DNA of 64,000 nucleotides from Bacteroidota bacterium (lineage in GTDB: Bacteria; Bacteroidota; Ignavibacteria; Ignavibacteriales; Ignavibacteriaceae): assembly GCA_020161395.1 (NCBI GenBank), contig JAIUOE010000010.1, positions 62,001 to 126,000 on the forward strand, given 5' to 3'. The notes under the pieces are model-generated. The model was given only the letters and a program-made list of their open reading frames with translations. It ran no database searches and was not told where the DNA came from. Shown in pieces: positions 1-11,379 of this stretch (its first letter is position 1; each line of letters opens with the position of its first letter). The translations under genes and the position numbers were made by a program.

Positions 1-233
1 GCTTCCTTGTAAACAGGAGGTGTAAGGGGATTAACGACCGGTTCATCAATAAAAACCTGAACTTTGAATCGGTAAAGGGGGGTTCTGCTTCTCGCGTCAA
101 TTGATCTTTTCGAGATGTAATATCCCGATATTTTTGCCGGTTTCTCTCTAATCGATTTGAGAATGAGGGAGCGTATTTTTTCGTTGTCGCGGACATCAGC
201 CGGATTCACGGCGATTTCAATTTCTTTTATCAT
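1..233 (-). CDS. N-terminal fragment of a COG2509-like FAD-dependent dehydrogenase
   Basis: The gene runs off the left edge; only the first 77 codons are present, read from an ATG at 231-233 on the minus strand. The fragment starts MIKEIEIAVNPADV and contains YYISKRSIDARS followed by a beta strand (YRFKVQVFI). This pattern, a small alpha/beta domain with a K-R-S-I-D-A-R motif, is what I know from the N-terminus of uncharacterised FAD-dependent dehydrogenases of the COG2509 type; the FAD-binding part would lie outside the window. It begins 35 bases after the stop of the upstream histidine kinase, so the two may be cotranscribed. No strong Shine-Dalgarno is visible. The family call rests on a short motif and is moderate. 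Confidence 0.6.
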   Translation of the reverse strand, partial: MIKEIEIAVNPADVRDNEKIRSLILKSIREKPAKISGYYISKRSIDARSRTPLYRFKVQVFIDEPVVNPLTPPVYKE

Positions 234-268
234 AATTCCGGCGGGTCAGGAAATCCCGTTTCCGGCTA

Positions 269-2107
269 TCAAATCGACAAGCCTCTCGGGAGGGTGAATG
301 TTACAATAGTGCCCATTCCCAGTTCACTCGAAATCGCAATAGTGCCATGCATCTTTTCCAACAATTCCTTACACAGGAGAAGACCGAGCCCGGAACCTTT
401 TTCATTGAATGTTCCCCGGGACGATCTTGTTTGAGAGATGTCAAAAAGTTTATTCAGGCTTTCAGATTCGATACCTCTTCCATTGTCGATAACCGAAACT
501 TCGATCGTTTTATCCGTAGCTTTCTGGTTAATCCAAACCTGAGAACCGACATCACTGAATTTAGCGGCGTTCGAAAGAAGGTTTCTGATGACGGTAATAG
601 TCATCTCGGTATCCGCAATTGCGAAAAATTCTTCAGATGGTGTAAATTTTATTAAAATATTTTTGCTTTCAAAGACGGATGATACTTGAGCAATGGCTTT
701 TTGGATGGTAGTTGAGATCAGAAACCTTTCGGCATTTATTCTCAATTTCCCTTGCGTTGCCCTTGACCATTCGAGAATCGATTCCAAAAGTGCGAACTGG
801 GTTTGAGCTATTTCATAACTTGATTTGATGAACTGTTTTCTTTCATCTTCTGTAAAAAGTTCATAGTCGCTGTGCAACAGGTCAAGTGAATTAAGCAACG
901 GGTGGAAAGGACCCCGCAAGTCGTGAGCCAAAATGGAAATAAACTTGTTCTTTCTTTCATTCAAATCTCTTAATTCACTCGAAAGTGCTTCAAGTTCCCG
1001 TATCGAGTGTTTACGGTGGGTAATATCGAATCCGAAAATCGCCAGCCTGGAAACATCGCCATTTTCGTCAAAAACTGGATAAATCGAGTTCAGGATGTTG
1101 CTTCCAAATCTCAGATCCTCGAATTGTACAGAAGCTTTTTTACGGATGACCTCGTCAACCTTTTTTCTTCTGTATTCTGCTGTTTCAGGTTCCAGAAGTT
1201 CAAAAATGTTCTTTCCAGACAGATCTTCTCCCGGCCTCTTAAGTCTCTCGGCAGTAATTAAGTTACTGATTACAACGGTGCCGTCAATTTCGATCAGAAT
1301 AGCAGATTCGGTGATCGAATTTACGAGTGACTTTAGAACTCCGGCATTTTCTTTGACGCTTTCCTGGAGTTTGATTTGTTGAGAGACATCTCTTGCAACG
1401 GCATAATATTTATCATTTTTGATTGCTGCCCGCCAGTCGAGGGTAACAACTTCACCTGATTTGGTCAGATATCTGTTTCGGAAAGAAGATATGATCCCGT
1501 CATCCGAGACATATCCCGCTAGGTTCAGGGTTTTTTCCAGATCATCGGGGTGTACAAATTCGATAAATGAGCGACCCTGCAGCTCCTTAACTTCAAAGCC
1601 GAGAGTTCTCTCCCATGCCTGGTTAACTCTTATGAGAGTTCCGCCAATTGTGGCTATACAAAGAAGGTCGGGTTGGATGTCGAAGAAGGTATTAAATTCG
1701 AATTCCCGTTCTTTTTTCTCTGTAATGTCGGTGATATATCCTTCAAGAAAAAGGAGATTCCCTTTGTCGTCGTAGATTCCTGCCCCTTTTTCCCAGACCC
1801 ATTTCTCATTACCCGATTTTGTCAGGATTCTGTACTCGATGGTGAACGGAAGTCTGGAGTCAATTGATTCCTGGATGGCATCCCGGACTTTTTTTCTATA
1901 TTCGGGCAGAATTAAGGAATCGAAGGAAACGAGTTGATTTATAAACTCATCCGGTGTGTATCCGGTCAGCTCAAAAGACCCGGGGGAAATAATAAACATG
2001 GTCCAGTCAGAATCATTGGCACATCTGTATGCCATTCCCGGCAAGAAACTGAAGAAATTGTCTAGAGCTATGCCATTACTACTATCTGAACTCCCATCAG
2101 AAATCAT
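269..2107 (-). CDS. PAS-domain sensor histidine kinase (three PAS, HisKA, HATPase)
   Basis: This 612-residue protein has no signal peptide or membrane segment, so it is probably a cytoplasmic sensor. Three PAS-like domains are visible at about 12-130, 137-247 and 255-368; the first two end in the typical PAC-like DITE/DVSQ strands. The dimerisation/phosphoacceptor helix carries the H-box SILAHDLRGP with His395. The ATPase domain has an N-box around Asn509/Asn513, the G1 box DNGRGI at 541-546 and the G2 box GSGLGL at 571-576. There is no receiver domain and no response regulator next to it, so it is an orphan kinase whose partner cannot be deduced. The ligand of the PAS domains is unknown. It is divergent from the pyruvate dehydrogenase operon, with 218 bases between. 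Confidence 0.93.
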   Translation of the reverse strand: MISDGSSDSSNGIALDNFFSFLPGMAYRCANDSDWTMFIISPGSFELTGYTPDEFINQLVSFDSLILPEYRKKVRDAIQESIDSRLPFTIEYRILTKSGNEKWVWEKGAGIYDDKGNLLFLEGYITDITEKKEREFEFNTFFDIQPDLLCIATIGGTLIRVNQAWERTLGFEVKELQGRSFIEFVHPDDLEKTLNLAGYVSDDGIISSFRNRYLTKSGEVVTLDWRAAIKNDKYYAVARDVSQQIKLQESVKENAGVLKSLVNSITESAILIEIDGTVVISNLITAERLKRPGEDLSGKNIFELLEPETAEYRRKKVDEVIRKKASVQFEDLRFGSNILNSIYPVFDENGDVSRLAIFGFDITHRKHSIRELEALSSELRDLNERKNKFISILAHDLRGPFHPLLNSLDLLHSDYELFTEDERKQFIKSSYEIAQTQFALLESILEWSRATQGKLRINAERFLISTTIQKAIAQVSSVFESKNILIKFTPSEEFFAIADTEMTITVIRNLLSNAAKFSDVGSQVWINQKATDKTIEVSVIDNGRGIESESLNKLFDISQTRSSRGTFNEKGSGLGLLLCKELLEKMHGTIAISSELGMGTIVTFTLPRGLSI

Positions 2108-2234
2108 GATTTGGCTTTCTCAAAAGAGGTATAAAAAAACATTTAATGATGAGTTGTTAATCTAAATCATATTTTTCATAAATGCAAATGTTATTTGGGA
2201 CATTGGGCACGAAACCCGTCTGCGATTTTAGATT

Positions 2235-2256
2235 TCTTTTGCTAAATTTGTAAGTT
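2235..2256 (+). promoter_or_regulatory. Putative Bacteroidota-type promoter of aceE
   Basis: TAAATTTG at 2243-2250 fits the TAnnTTTG minus-7 box known from Bacteroidota. The surrounding 22 bases match, with two differences, a segment upstream of the aconitase gene at 9047-9068. I could not find a convincing TTG minus-33 box at the usual spacing, so the promoter call is inferential. It lies 70 bases before the aceE start. Confidence 0.45.
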
Positions 2257-2325
2257 TGAAATTAAAAATTTCCCCACCGTGTTATTAGAAACAGAAACGA
2301 ACATCGACAACTAAACAGGTTTTAT

Positions 2326-4995
2326 ATGACAGACGATAAAAATTTGCGTGAAATACAGGAACTTGAGAATCAGGAATGGCTCTATTCTCTTGATTATGTT
2401 TTGCAGAATGGCGGAAAAGAGAGAGTGGTTGAATTACTGCACCTCCTGCAAATAAGGGCACACAAAGCAGGAGTGGAGATCCCATTCACAGCCAACACAC
2501 CTTACATCAACACCATTCCGAGAGAAAAACAGGTTCCTTTCCCGGGTGACCGTGAAATTGAAAGAAGAATAAAAAGCATCATCCGCTGGAATGCGATGGC
2601 AATGGTAGTAAGAGCCAATAAAATTGAAAACGGAATTGGCGGACACATTTCCACTTATGCATCGGTTGCCACACTCCTTGAAATCGGATTCAATCATTTC
2701 TTCAGAGCAAAAAGCGAAAACCATCCCGGCGATATGATCTATTTCCAGGGGCATGCCTCACCGGGAATATACGGCAGAGCATTTCTCGAAGGAAGAATTT
2801 CGGTTGAAGAGCTTGAAAACTTCAGAAGAGAGCTGAAAACTCCAAGAGGACTTTCCTCATACCCGCATCCCTGGCTGATGCCTGATTTCTGGCAGTTCCC
2901 AACCGTTTCGATGGGATTGGGACCACTTCAGGCTATTTACCAGGCACGATTTAACAGGTACCTCGAAGACAGAGGACTTGTTCCAAAATCTGACGCCAAA
3001 GTAATTGCGTTTCTTGGTGACGGTGAAACTGATGAACCCGAATCACTCGGTGCCATCACCCTCGCTTCCCGCGAAAAACTTGACAACCTTATTTTTATTA
3101 TTAACTGTAACCTGCAGAGACTTGACGGTCCTGTAAGAGGTAACGGCAAAATCATCCAGGAGCTTGAAGCTGCTTTCAGAGGTGCCGGCTGGAATGTTAT
3201 TAAAGTGGTTTGGGGTTCCGACTGGGATCCGTTGCTCGAAAGAGACGACAAAGGAATTCTCGTTCAGACCCTCGGAGAAATTGTCGATGGTGAATACCAA
3301 AAATTCTCGGTAGAGTCGGGTGCTTATGTCAGAGAAAAATTGTTCGGAAAACATCCTGAACTCACCAAAATGGTTGAGGAAATGAGTGATGAACAGTTGA
3401 GGAAGATGAGAAGAGGCGGACACGATCCTGAAAAAGTTTATACCGCTCTCAAATCAGCTTATGAGCACAAAGGTCAGCCGACTGTTATTCTTGCAAAGAC
3501 AATCAAAGGTTACGGACTCGGTGAAAGCGGTGAAGGAAAGAACATTACTCACCAGCAGAAGAAACTGAACGAGGATGAATTAAGAGAATTCAGAACAAGA
3601 TTTGGAATCCCCATTTCAGATGATGAAGTGGCTAAAGCTCCATTTTATAAGCCTGCTCCCGACAGCCCCGAGATTCAATATCTGAAAGCGAAAAGGGAAG
3701 CCCTCGGTGGTTCCGTTCCTCAGAGAAAAGTTGATATCAGACCGATTAAGACTCCACCTGAGGAGATCATTTCGGAATTTTTTGAGGGTACAGATGGCAG
3801 AGAAGTATCTACAACAATGGTATTTGTTAAGATTCTCGCCAATCTCCTCAAAGACAGGGAGCTCGGCAAGCTAATTGTTCCGATAGTCCCCGATGAAGCC
3901 CGTACATTTGGTATGGAAGCCCTCTTCCGTCAGGTGGGTATCTATTCCCATGTCGGACAGCTTTATGAGCCGGTTGACAGACAGAGCCTCCTTTATTACA
4001 AAGAAGCGATAGACGGACAGATTCTCGAAGAAGGTATTACCGAAGCCGGTTCGATGGCATCATTCCTCGCTGCAGGTACATCCTATGCCAACCATGGTTT
4101 GAATATGATTCCGTTCTTCATCTACTATTCGATGTTCGGATTCCAGAGAATAGGTGACCTTGTATGGGCAGGTGCCGACATGCGTACGAAGGGTTTCCTC
4201 GTGGGAGGAACTGCAGGCAGAACCACCCTTAATGGAGAGGGTTTGCAGCATCAGGATGGTCATTCTCACCACCTCGCTTATCCCGTGCCTACACTTCTGA
4301 CCTACGATCCTGCATTTGCATTCGAACTTGCAATCATCATTCGCGAAGGCATTCGCAGAATGTATGAAGAGCAGGAAGACCTGTTCTATTATATCACAGT
4401 AATGAACGAAAATTATGCAATGCCCCCAATGCCCGAAGGAGTCAAAGAGGGGATTGTAAAAGGTCTCTACAAATTCCGTTCATCCGACAAGAAAAAATTG
4501 AAACTCAAGGTAAATCTTCTCGGCAGTGGCACAATCATGAATGAAGTGCTTAAGGCTCAGGAAATACTTGAGGAGAGGTATGGAGTTGCTGCAGATATTT
4601 ACAGCGCAACAAGTTATAAAGAACTCAGAAGAGAAGCTCTCGATGTAGAGAGATGGAACCTTCTGAACCCCGGTAATCCGAAACAGACCTACATTTCGAA
4701 AGTGTTTGAAGGAGCTTCGGGCGTTTTTGTTGCTTCGAGTGATTACATCAAGGCAATTCCTGATTCAATTTCCAAGTGGGTGCCCGGAAGATTATTGACT
4801 CTCGGAACCGATGGATTTGGAAGAAGTGAGGGCAGGAAAGAGCTTCGGGATTTCTTCGAAGTGGATGCAAAATATGTTACCGTGGCAGCGCTCTATGGAC
4901 TGATGTTAGAGGGCAAGGTTAAACAATCTGTTGTCGATAAAGCCATTGAAGAGCTTGATATCGACAAAAATAAACTTAACCCGATGATATCGTAA
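2326..4995 (+). CDS. aceE: Pyruvate dehydrogenase E1 component, homodimeric type
   Basis: E1 decarboxylates pyruvate with thiamine diphosphate and passes the acetyl group to the lipoyl arms of E2. At 889 residues it matches the homodimeric AceE family length (about 890) rather than the split alpha/beta E1. The TPP-binding motif GDGETDEPES lies at 231-240 and ends in NCNLQRLDGPV at 260-270. Other AceE hallmarks visible are QGHASPGIYGRAFLEGR near 141-157, SSYPHPWLMPDFWQFPT near 177-193, and the C-terminal transketolase-like region with GLQHQDGHSH. It starts a three-gene operon with aceF 14 bases downstream and lpdA after it, so the full PDH complex is encoded. The gene sits behind a promoter-like box shared with the aconitase gene. 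Confidence 0.97.
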   Translation: MTDDKNLREIQELENQEWLYSLDYVLQNGGKERVVELLHLLQIRAHKAGVEIPFTANTPYINTIPREKQVPFPGDREIERRIKSIIRWNAMAMVVRANKIENGIGGHISTYASVATLLEIGFNHFFRAKSENHPGDMIYFQGHASPGIYGRAFLEGRISVEELENFRRELKTPRGLSSYPHPWLMPDFWQFPTVSMGLGPLQAIYQARFNRYLEDRGLVPKSDAKVIAFLGDGETDEPESLGAITLASREKLDNLIFIINCNLQRLDGPVRGNGKIIQELEAAFRGAGWNVIKVVWGSDWDPLLERDDKGILVQTLGEIVDGEYQKFSVESGAYVREKLFGKHPELTKMVEEMSDEQLRKMRRGGHDPEKVYTALKSAYEHKGQPTVILAKTIKGYGLGESGEGKNITHQQKKLNEDELREFRTRFGIPISDDEVAKAPFYKPAPDSPEIQYLKAKREALGGSVPQRKVDIRPIKTPPEEIISEFFEGTDGREVSTTMVFVKILANLLKDRELGKLIVPIVPDEARTFGMEALFRQVGIYSHVGQLYEPVDRQSLLYYKEAIDGQILEEGITEAGSMASFLAAGTSYANHGLNMIPFFIYYSMFGFQRIGDLVWAGADMRTKGFLVGGTAGRTTLNGEGLQHQDGHSHHLAYPVPTLLTYDPAFAFELAIIIREGIRRMYEEQEDLFYYITVMNENYAMPPMPEGVKEGIVKGLYKFRSSDKKKLKLKVNLLGSGTIMNEVLKAQEILEERYGVAADIYSATSYKELRREALDVERWNLLNPGNPKQTYISKVFEGASGVFVASSDYIKAIPDSISKWVPGRLLTLGTDGFGRSEGRKELRDFFEVDAKYVTVAALYGLMLEGKVKQSVVDKAIEELDIDKNKLNPMIS

Positions 4996-5009
4996 GAAAG
5001 GAATGTACC

Positions 5010-6713
5010 ATGGATAAAGAATTTAAATTACCCGATCTGGGTGAAAGTATAGTTTCCGCGACCATCGTAAAAGTACTTATTGCACCGGGCGATATGGTGA
5101 AAGAGGATCAGACTGTTTTGGAGATTGAAACCGACAAAGCTACAATCGAGGTCCCTTCCGAGATATCAGGAAAAGTTTCAGGTGTCTATGTAAAAGAAGG
5201 CGATAAAGTTGAAGTAGGCGCAGTTGTGTTTTCAGTCAGCGCCGAAGGTCAGGCTGCTGCTCCTGTTGCAGCTCCCCCGGCAGTTGAAAAAGCTGTTGAA
5301 ACTCCAAAGGCAAAGGCTGAAGAGCCTGTAACTGTCGTACCTGCTCCGGTAGCCCCGGTTCAAAATTCTGCTCCTGTATCGACCGAGATGATACTGCCTG
5401 ATTTGGGTGATACAATAGAATCGGCGATGGTTGTCAAGGTACTCGTTAAAGTTGGTGATAAAGTCGAGGAAGATCAGTCTGTATTGGAAATAGAGACCGA
5501 TAAAGCGACAGTCGAGGTGCCTGCGAGTGCTTCAGGTACCATAACAGAGGTCTTTGTAAAAGAAGGCGAGCATGCAAAAGTCGGTTCTGTGATGTTCAAA
5601 CTTGATTCATCATCAGGTGCGGCTCCGGCAGTCAATACCGTGGCAAGTGCTCCTGTGGCACAGCCCGTGACTCCTTCCCAAACCGCAGCACCAAAACTGA
5701 CACCCGAGGAGCTCAAAGAGGAACTGGGTAACCCTGAAGTGACAGTTGCTCCACCGAGAGTTCTGCTCGACATGCAACCACCGATCTTAAAGAATTCAGC
5801 ACCAGCCGCTCCTTCAGTCAGAAGGCTTGCAAGAGAGATTGGTGTGGATATCAACAAGGTGCCCGGGTCAGGTCCGGGTGGAAGAATAACCCTTGATGAT
5901 GTGAAAGCTTTCTCGAAAGCTCTTCATGAAGGAAGGGTGAAAGATCAGCCACAGGCTGCGGCAGGTGGTTTTGGAATTAAGCATCAGCCACTTCCCGATT
6001 TCAGCAAGTTTGGTGAAATCGAGCGGAAAGCGATGAACAACATCCGAACAAAGACTGCAGAGCACCTGAGTTACGCATGGGCTACAATTCCGCATGTAAC
6101 ACAGTTTGACAAAGCGGATATTACAGACCTTGAGCAGCTTAGGAAGAAATTTGCTCCTGATGTTGCGAAATCAGGTGGTAAACTCACGATGACTTCGATT
6201 TTGGTAAAGGTGATCACTGCTGCTTTGAAACAGTTCCCGCAGTTCAACTCATCAGTTGACATGGAGAAAAAAGAGATAGTTTACAAGAGCTATTTCAATA
6301 TTGGCATTGCTGTCGATACAGAGTTCGGTTTGATCGTTCCAAACATCAAGGGAACCGACAATCTGAACCTTACCCAAATCTCTGCCGAAATGAATGTGAT
6401 TTCTGAAAAGGCAAGGAACAAAAAAATCGGGCTCGATGACCTGCAGGGTGGATGCTTCACCATTTCCAACCTCGGTGGAATTGGCGGAACCTATTTCACA
6501 CCTGTTGTCAATTCACCTGAAGTTGCAATACTTGGTGTTTCCAAAGGTGCATTCGAACCAGTTTACAAAGACGGTAATTTTGTACCGAGACTGATGCTGC
6601 CATTGTCTCTTTCATATGACCACAGAGTGATTGATGGTGCTGATGCAATCCGTTTCTTAAGATGGGTTATCGAAACTCTCGAGAATCCCTTTAAACTTTT
6701 GATTGAAGGGTAG
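5010..6713 (+). CDS. aceF: Dihydrolipoamide acetyltransferase E2 of PDH
   Basis: E2 carries acetyl groups on lipoyl-lysines and transfers them to CoA; it forms the core of the complex. Two lipoyl domains are present with the lipoylation motif ETDKAT at Lys43 and Lys165, separated by Ala/Pro-rich flexible linkers (about 82-125 and 200-260). The peripheral-subunit-binding domain is at about 269-300 (VRRLAREIGVDINKVPGSG). The acyltransferase domain follows and ends with the catalytic HxxxD motif, His538 to Asp542, in SYDHRVIDG. The length of 567 residues is normal for a two-lipoyl E2. It is 14 bases after aceE with GAAAGGAATG upstream as a likely ribosome-binding site. Confidence 0.97.
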   Translation: MDKEFKLPDLGESIVSATIVKVLIAPGDMVKEDQTVLEIETDKATIEVPSEISGKVSGVYVKEGDKVEVGAVVFSVSAEGQAAAPVAAPPAVEKAVETPKAKAEEPVTVVPAPVAPVQNSAPVSTEMILPDLGDTIESAMVVKVLVKVGDKVEEDQSVLEIETDKATVEVPASASGTITEVFVKEGEHAKVGSVMFKLDSSSGAAPAVNTVASAPVAQPVTPSQTAAPKLTPEELKEELGNPEVTVAPPRVLLDMQPPILKNSAPAAPSVRRLAREIGVDINKVPGSGPGGRITLDDVKAFSKALHEGRVKDQPQAAAGGFGIKHQPLPDFSKFGEIERKAMNNIRTKTAEHLSYAWATIPHVTQFDKADITDLEQLRKKFAPDVAKSGGKLTMTSILVKVITAALKQFPQFNSSVDMEKKEIVYKSYFNIGIAVDTEFGLIVPNIKGTDNLNLTQISAEMNVISEKARNKKIGLDDLQGGCFTISNLGGIGGTYFTPVVNSPEVAILGVSKGAFEPVYKDGNFVPRLMLPLSLSYDHRVIDGADAIRFLRWVIETLENPFKLLIEG

Positions 6714-6722
6714 GGGGTTGCT

Positions 6723-8141
6723 ATGATAAAAACACAATTATTGGTGATTGGTGCCGGTCCCGGTGGATATGCTGCCGCTTTTGCCGCAGCAGATATGGGA
6801 ATGGAAGTAACGCTTGTTGATCTGGATAAAAATCCGGGTGGAGTGTGTCTCTTCAGAGGTTGTATCCCATCGAAGGCACTTCTTCATGTTGCAAAACTGA
6901 TAAACGAGACGAAGGAAGCAAAGCACTGGGGTGTCGATTTTGGCGAACCAAAAATAAACCTTGATCAGCTTCGTGAATTCAAAAATAAAGTAGTCGGCAA
7001 GATGACCGGTGGACTTGGTCAGCTTGCAAAACAGCGCAAGATCAATTTTGTTCAGGGAAGGGCTACATTTACTTCTTCCCGCTCGGTAAAAGTTGATCTT
7101 AACGATGGAGGCAAGGATGAAATTCACTTCGAAAAAGCGATTATTGCAATCGGTTCCGAGATCATAACGATACCTGCTTTCAATATAAAAAGCAACAGGC
7201 TGTTGAATTCCACTTCTGCACTCGATCTTCCTGCAATTCCTGAAAAGATGCTGGTAATTGGTGGCGGATACATAGGACTTGAGCTTGGATCTGTTTATGC
7301 AGCACTCGGGACAAAGGTCTCTGTAGTGGAAATGACAAACGGACTTCTGCCAGGTGCCGACCGTGATATGGTGAACTTCCTCTCTCAGATGTTGAAGAAA
7401 AAGTTCGAGGCGATAATGCTTGAGTCACGGGTAATGAAGCTTGAACCTGTCGAAAACGGAATTAATGTTACAATTCAGGATAAAACAGGTGCTGACAGAG
7501 TGGAATTCTACGATTATGTACTTGCATCGATCGGAAGAAGACCTAATACTGCCGGACTTGGTCTGGAGAACACAAAGGTTGAACTTACACCCCGCGGGCA
7601 CATCAAAGTTGATAATACTCTGAAGACCACTGATCAGTACATTTATGCAATCGGTGATATTGCAGGTGATCCCATGCTCGCGCACAAAGCTTCACACGAA
7701 GCCCGTGTGGCGGTGGAGGCTATCGCCGGTCATCGTGTGGCATTCGAACCTGCGGCAATTCCCGCCGTGGTTTTCACAGATCCCGAAATTGCCTGGGCAG
7801 GAATCACAGAAACTGAAGCCCGTGAAAAGGGAATCAAGCACGAAGTTGCTAAATTTCCATGGGCAGCTTCCGGCAGAGCGACCACCCTTGACAGATTCGA
7901 TGGTGTCACAAAGCTTGTTGTCGATCCCGATACTCAAAGAATTCTCGGAGTGGGAATTTGTGGTCCCGGCGCTGGTGAACTAATCGCCGAAGGCACACTT
8001 GCCATCGAGATGGGTGCAAATGTTACCGACCTCAAAATGACCATTCATCCTCATCCCACACTTTCAGAAACCGTGATGGAAGCCGCAGAAGTTTTCTTTG
8101 GCGAAAGTGTTCACCTCTACAGACCGAAGAAGAAAAGCTGA
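6723..8141 (+). CDS. lpdA: Dihydrolipoamide dehydrogenase E3
   Basis: E3 reoxidises dihydrolipoamide with FAD and NAD+. The 472-residue sequence has the FAD-binding GAGPGGYAAA at 10-19, the redox-active disulfide in GGVCLFRGCIPSKA (Cys42 and Cys47), and the second nucleotide-binding motif VIGGGYIGLELGS. The C-terminal active-site base is in IHPHPTLSETV, as in all lipoamide dehydrogenases. The loop between the active cysteines reads LFRG, a minor variant of the usual NVG-type loop. It is the last gene of the PDH operon, nine bases after aceF, and is followed by a strong intrinsic terminator. No other lpd copy is in the window, so the same E3 could serve other 2-oxoacid or glycine cleavage complexes. 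Confidence 0.97.
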   Translation: MIKTQLLVIGAGPGGYAAAFAAADMGMEVTLVDLDKNPGGVCLFRGCIPSKALLHVAKLINETKEAKHWGVDFGEPKINLDQLREFKNKVVGKMTGGLGQLAKQRKINFVQGRATFTSSRSVKVDLNDGGKDEIHFEKAIIAIGSEIITIPAFNIKSNRLLNSTSALDLPAIPEKMLVIGGGYIGLELGSVYAALGTKVSVVEMTNGLLPGADRDMVNFLSQMLKKKFEAIMLESRVMKLEPVENGINVTIQDKTGADRVEFYDYVLASIGRRPNTAGLGLENTKVELTPRGHIKVDNTLKTTDQYIYAIGDIAGDPMLAHKASHEARVAVEAIAGHRVAFEPAAIPAVVFTDPEIAWAGITETEAREKGIKHEVAKFPWAASGRATTLDRFDGVTKLVVDPDTQRILGVGICGPGAGELIAEGTLAIEMGANVTDLKMTIHPHPTLSETVMEAAEVFFGESVHLYRPKKKS

Positions 8142-8196
8142 AGTCAGAAGTTTGAAAGCTGAGGGCTGAAGGCTGAATAGCGAAAGCTGAAAATTC

Positions 8197-8232
8197 AGGG
8201 GCGATGTCAGAAATGATATTCGCCCCTTTTTT
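8197..8232 (+). terminator. Intrinsic terminator after the PDH operon
   Basis: An 8-bp stem (AGGGGCGA at 8197-8204 with TCGCCCCT at 8220-8227) encloses a 15-base loop and runs into a T tract. It lies 55 bases after the lpdA stop and would close aceEF-lpdA transcription. Confidence 0.8.
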
Positions 8233-8260
8233 ATTTTTGGGAAATCTTTCGTTTCGGAAC

Positions 8261-8345
8261 AGGAGTGACAATCGTCCCGATTGTCCTTTCGACCAATTCA
8301 AACTCAGGAAAAGGAGTGACAATCGTCTCGATTGTCCTATCGACC
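8261..8345 (+). repeat. Left pair of REP hairpins (family A)
   Basis: Two near-identical units each contain an 8-bp stem GACAATCG/CGATTGTC with a 3-base loop, at 8267-8285 (loop TCC) and 8318-8336 (loop TCT). Each is preceded by AGGAGT and followed by CCTTTCGACC or CCTATCGACC. They are inverted relative to the pair downstream of the transposase. On the opposite strand the four bases 5' of the hairpins read AAAG and ATAG, versus GTAG in the right-hand pair. Confidence 0.85.
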
Positions 8346-8398
8346 AACAAAATGGGAATACAGAAATTTATAAAACCTTAAAAAAAACCATAACAAAC

Positions 8399-8869
8399 AT
8401 GAAATCGAATTTCGAACCGGTTAAAGACCTGAATGTTACACGAAGGAAACCCCCTCACTATCAATCCACCCGAACTTGTTATTTCGTAACCTCGCATTGT
8501 TCGTCGGGCGAAATCCTTTCACCTGAGGAAAGAGACATAGTGCTTTCAGCAATAAAATTCCTCGATGATGAAAAATACGATCTTTTAACAGCAGTTGTGA
8601 TGCCGGATCATATACACCTCCTGATAATTCCACTTCCTAAAAATGACGATGCGGAATTTTCCCTTTCTGAAATAATGCAAAGCATAAAAAGTTTCACAGC
8701 CCATCGGTGCAAAAAGAAGCTTTGGCAGCATGAATCTTTTGACAAGACTGTAAGAAACAACGATGAATTTGTAACATTTGCGAGCTATATCTATAATAAT
8801 CCCATGAAAAAAGGGCTGGTGGTAGAGGGTGAGGATTACAAATGGTTTTATGTTTTTAATAATCCTTGA
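8399..8869 (+). CDS. REP-associated tyrosine transposase (RAYT, Y1 HUH family)
   Basis: The protein (156 residues from the ATG at 8399) is a Y1 transposase-like HUH nuclease. The HUH metal motif is HIH at 71-73 in MPDHIHLLI, and the candidate catalytic tyrosine is Tyr130 in SYIYNNPMKKGLV, matching the Y-I-x-x-N-P-x-x-x-G-L-V pattern typical of RAYTs rather than of mobile IS200. The frame is open further upstream, through the left repeats, but ATG 8399 gives normal length and excludes the hairpins. It is bracketed by two pairs of palindromic REPs in inverted orientation; the right pair carries GTAG directly 5' of the stem, the tetranucleotide known from bacterial REPs. Family knowledge says RAYTs cut and rejoin single-stranded REP DNA. 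It sits alone between two operons and is probably still functional, since the frame is intact. Confidence 0.88.
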   Translation: MKSNFEPVKDLNVTRRKPPHYQSTRTCYFVTSHCSSGEILSPEERDIVLSAIKFLDDEKYDLLTAVVMPDHIHLLIIPLPKNDDAEFSLSEIMQSIKSFTAHRCKKKLWQHESFDKTVRNNDEFVTFASYIYNNPMKKGLVVEGEDYKWFYVFNNP

Positions 8870-8878
8870 AAGTTTTCG

Positions 8879-8960
8879 GTAGGACAATCGAGACGATTGT
8901 CACTCCTTTTCCCGTTTCGAGAGTTTTCGGTAGGACAATCGAGACGATTGTCACTCCTTT
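8879..8960 (-). repeat. Right pair of REP hairpins with GTAG (family A)
   Basis: Two units are arranged head to tail: GTAG at 8879-8882 followed by the hairpin at 8883-8901, and GTAG at 8930-8933 followed by the hairpin at 8934-8952. Stems are GACAATCG/CGATTGTC with loop AGA. Each unit is preceded by GTTTTCG and followed by ACTCCTTTT. They are the reverse complement of the left pair, so the transposase gene is symmetrically framed. Confidence 0.87.
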
Positions 8961-9046
8961 TCTGAAAATGTAAATTCATCATTATTTAAATCACTCAAGT
9001 TTCTCAAGTCGCTGAGGTTCCGAATCTCCGGACTATGTCTCGCCTC

Positions 9047-9068
9047 TCTTTTGCTATATTTGTAAATT
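9047..9068 (+). promoter_or_regulatory. Putative promoter of the aconitase gene
   Basis: TATATTTG at 9055-9062 matches the TAnnTTTG minus-7 box. The 22-base context (TCTTTTGCTA, one variable base, then ATTTGTAA and a further TT after one variable base) is shared with the aceE promoter region at 2235-2256. It lies 32 bases before the chosen start. No good minus-33 box was seen. Confidence 0.45.
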
Positions 9069-9099
9069 GATTTTTCCAATTTTTTTAACGAGGATACGG

Positions 9100-11361
<2,262 letters not shown>

Positions 11362-11379
11362 CGCTATATTATGGTTTCC

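Noticed and set aside
8204-8398. Upstream extension of the RAYT reading frame
   Set aside because: The frame is open but would translate the REP hairpins and the terminator region; ATG 8399 gives normal RAYT length.
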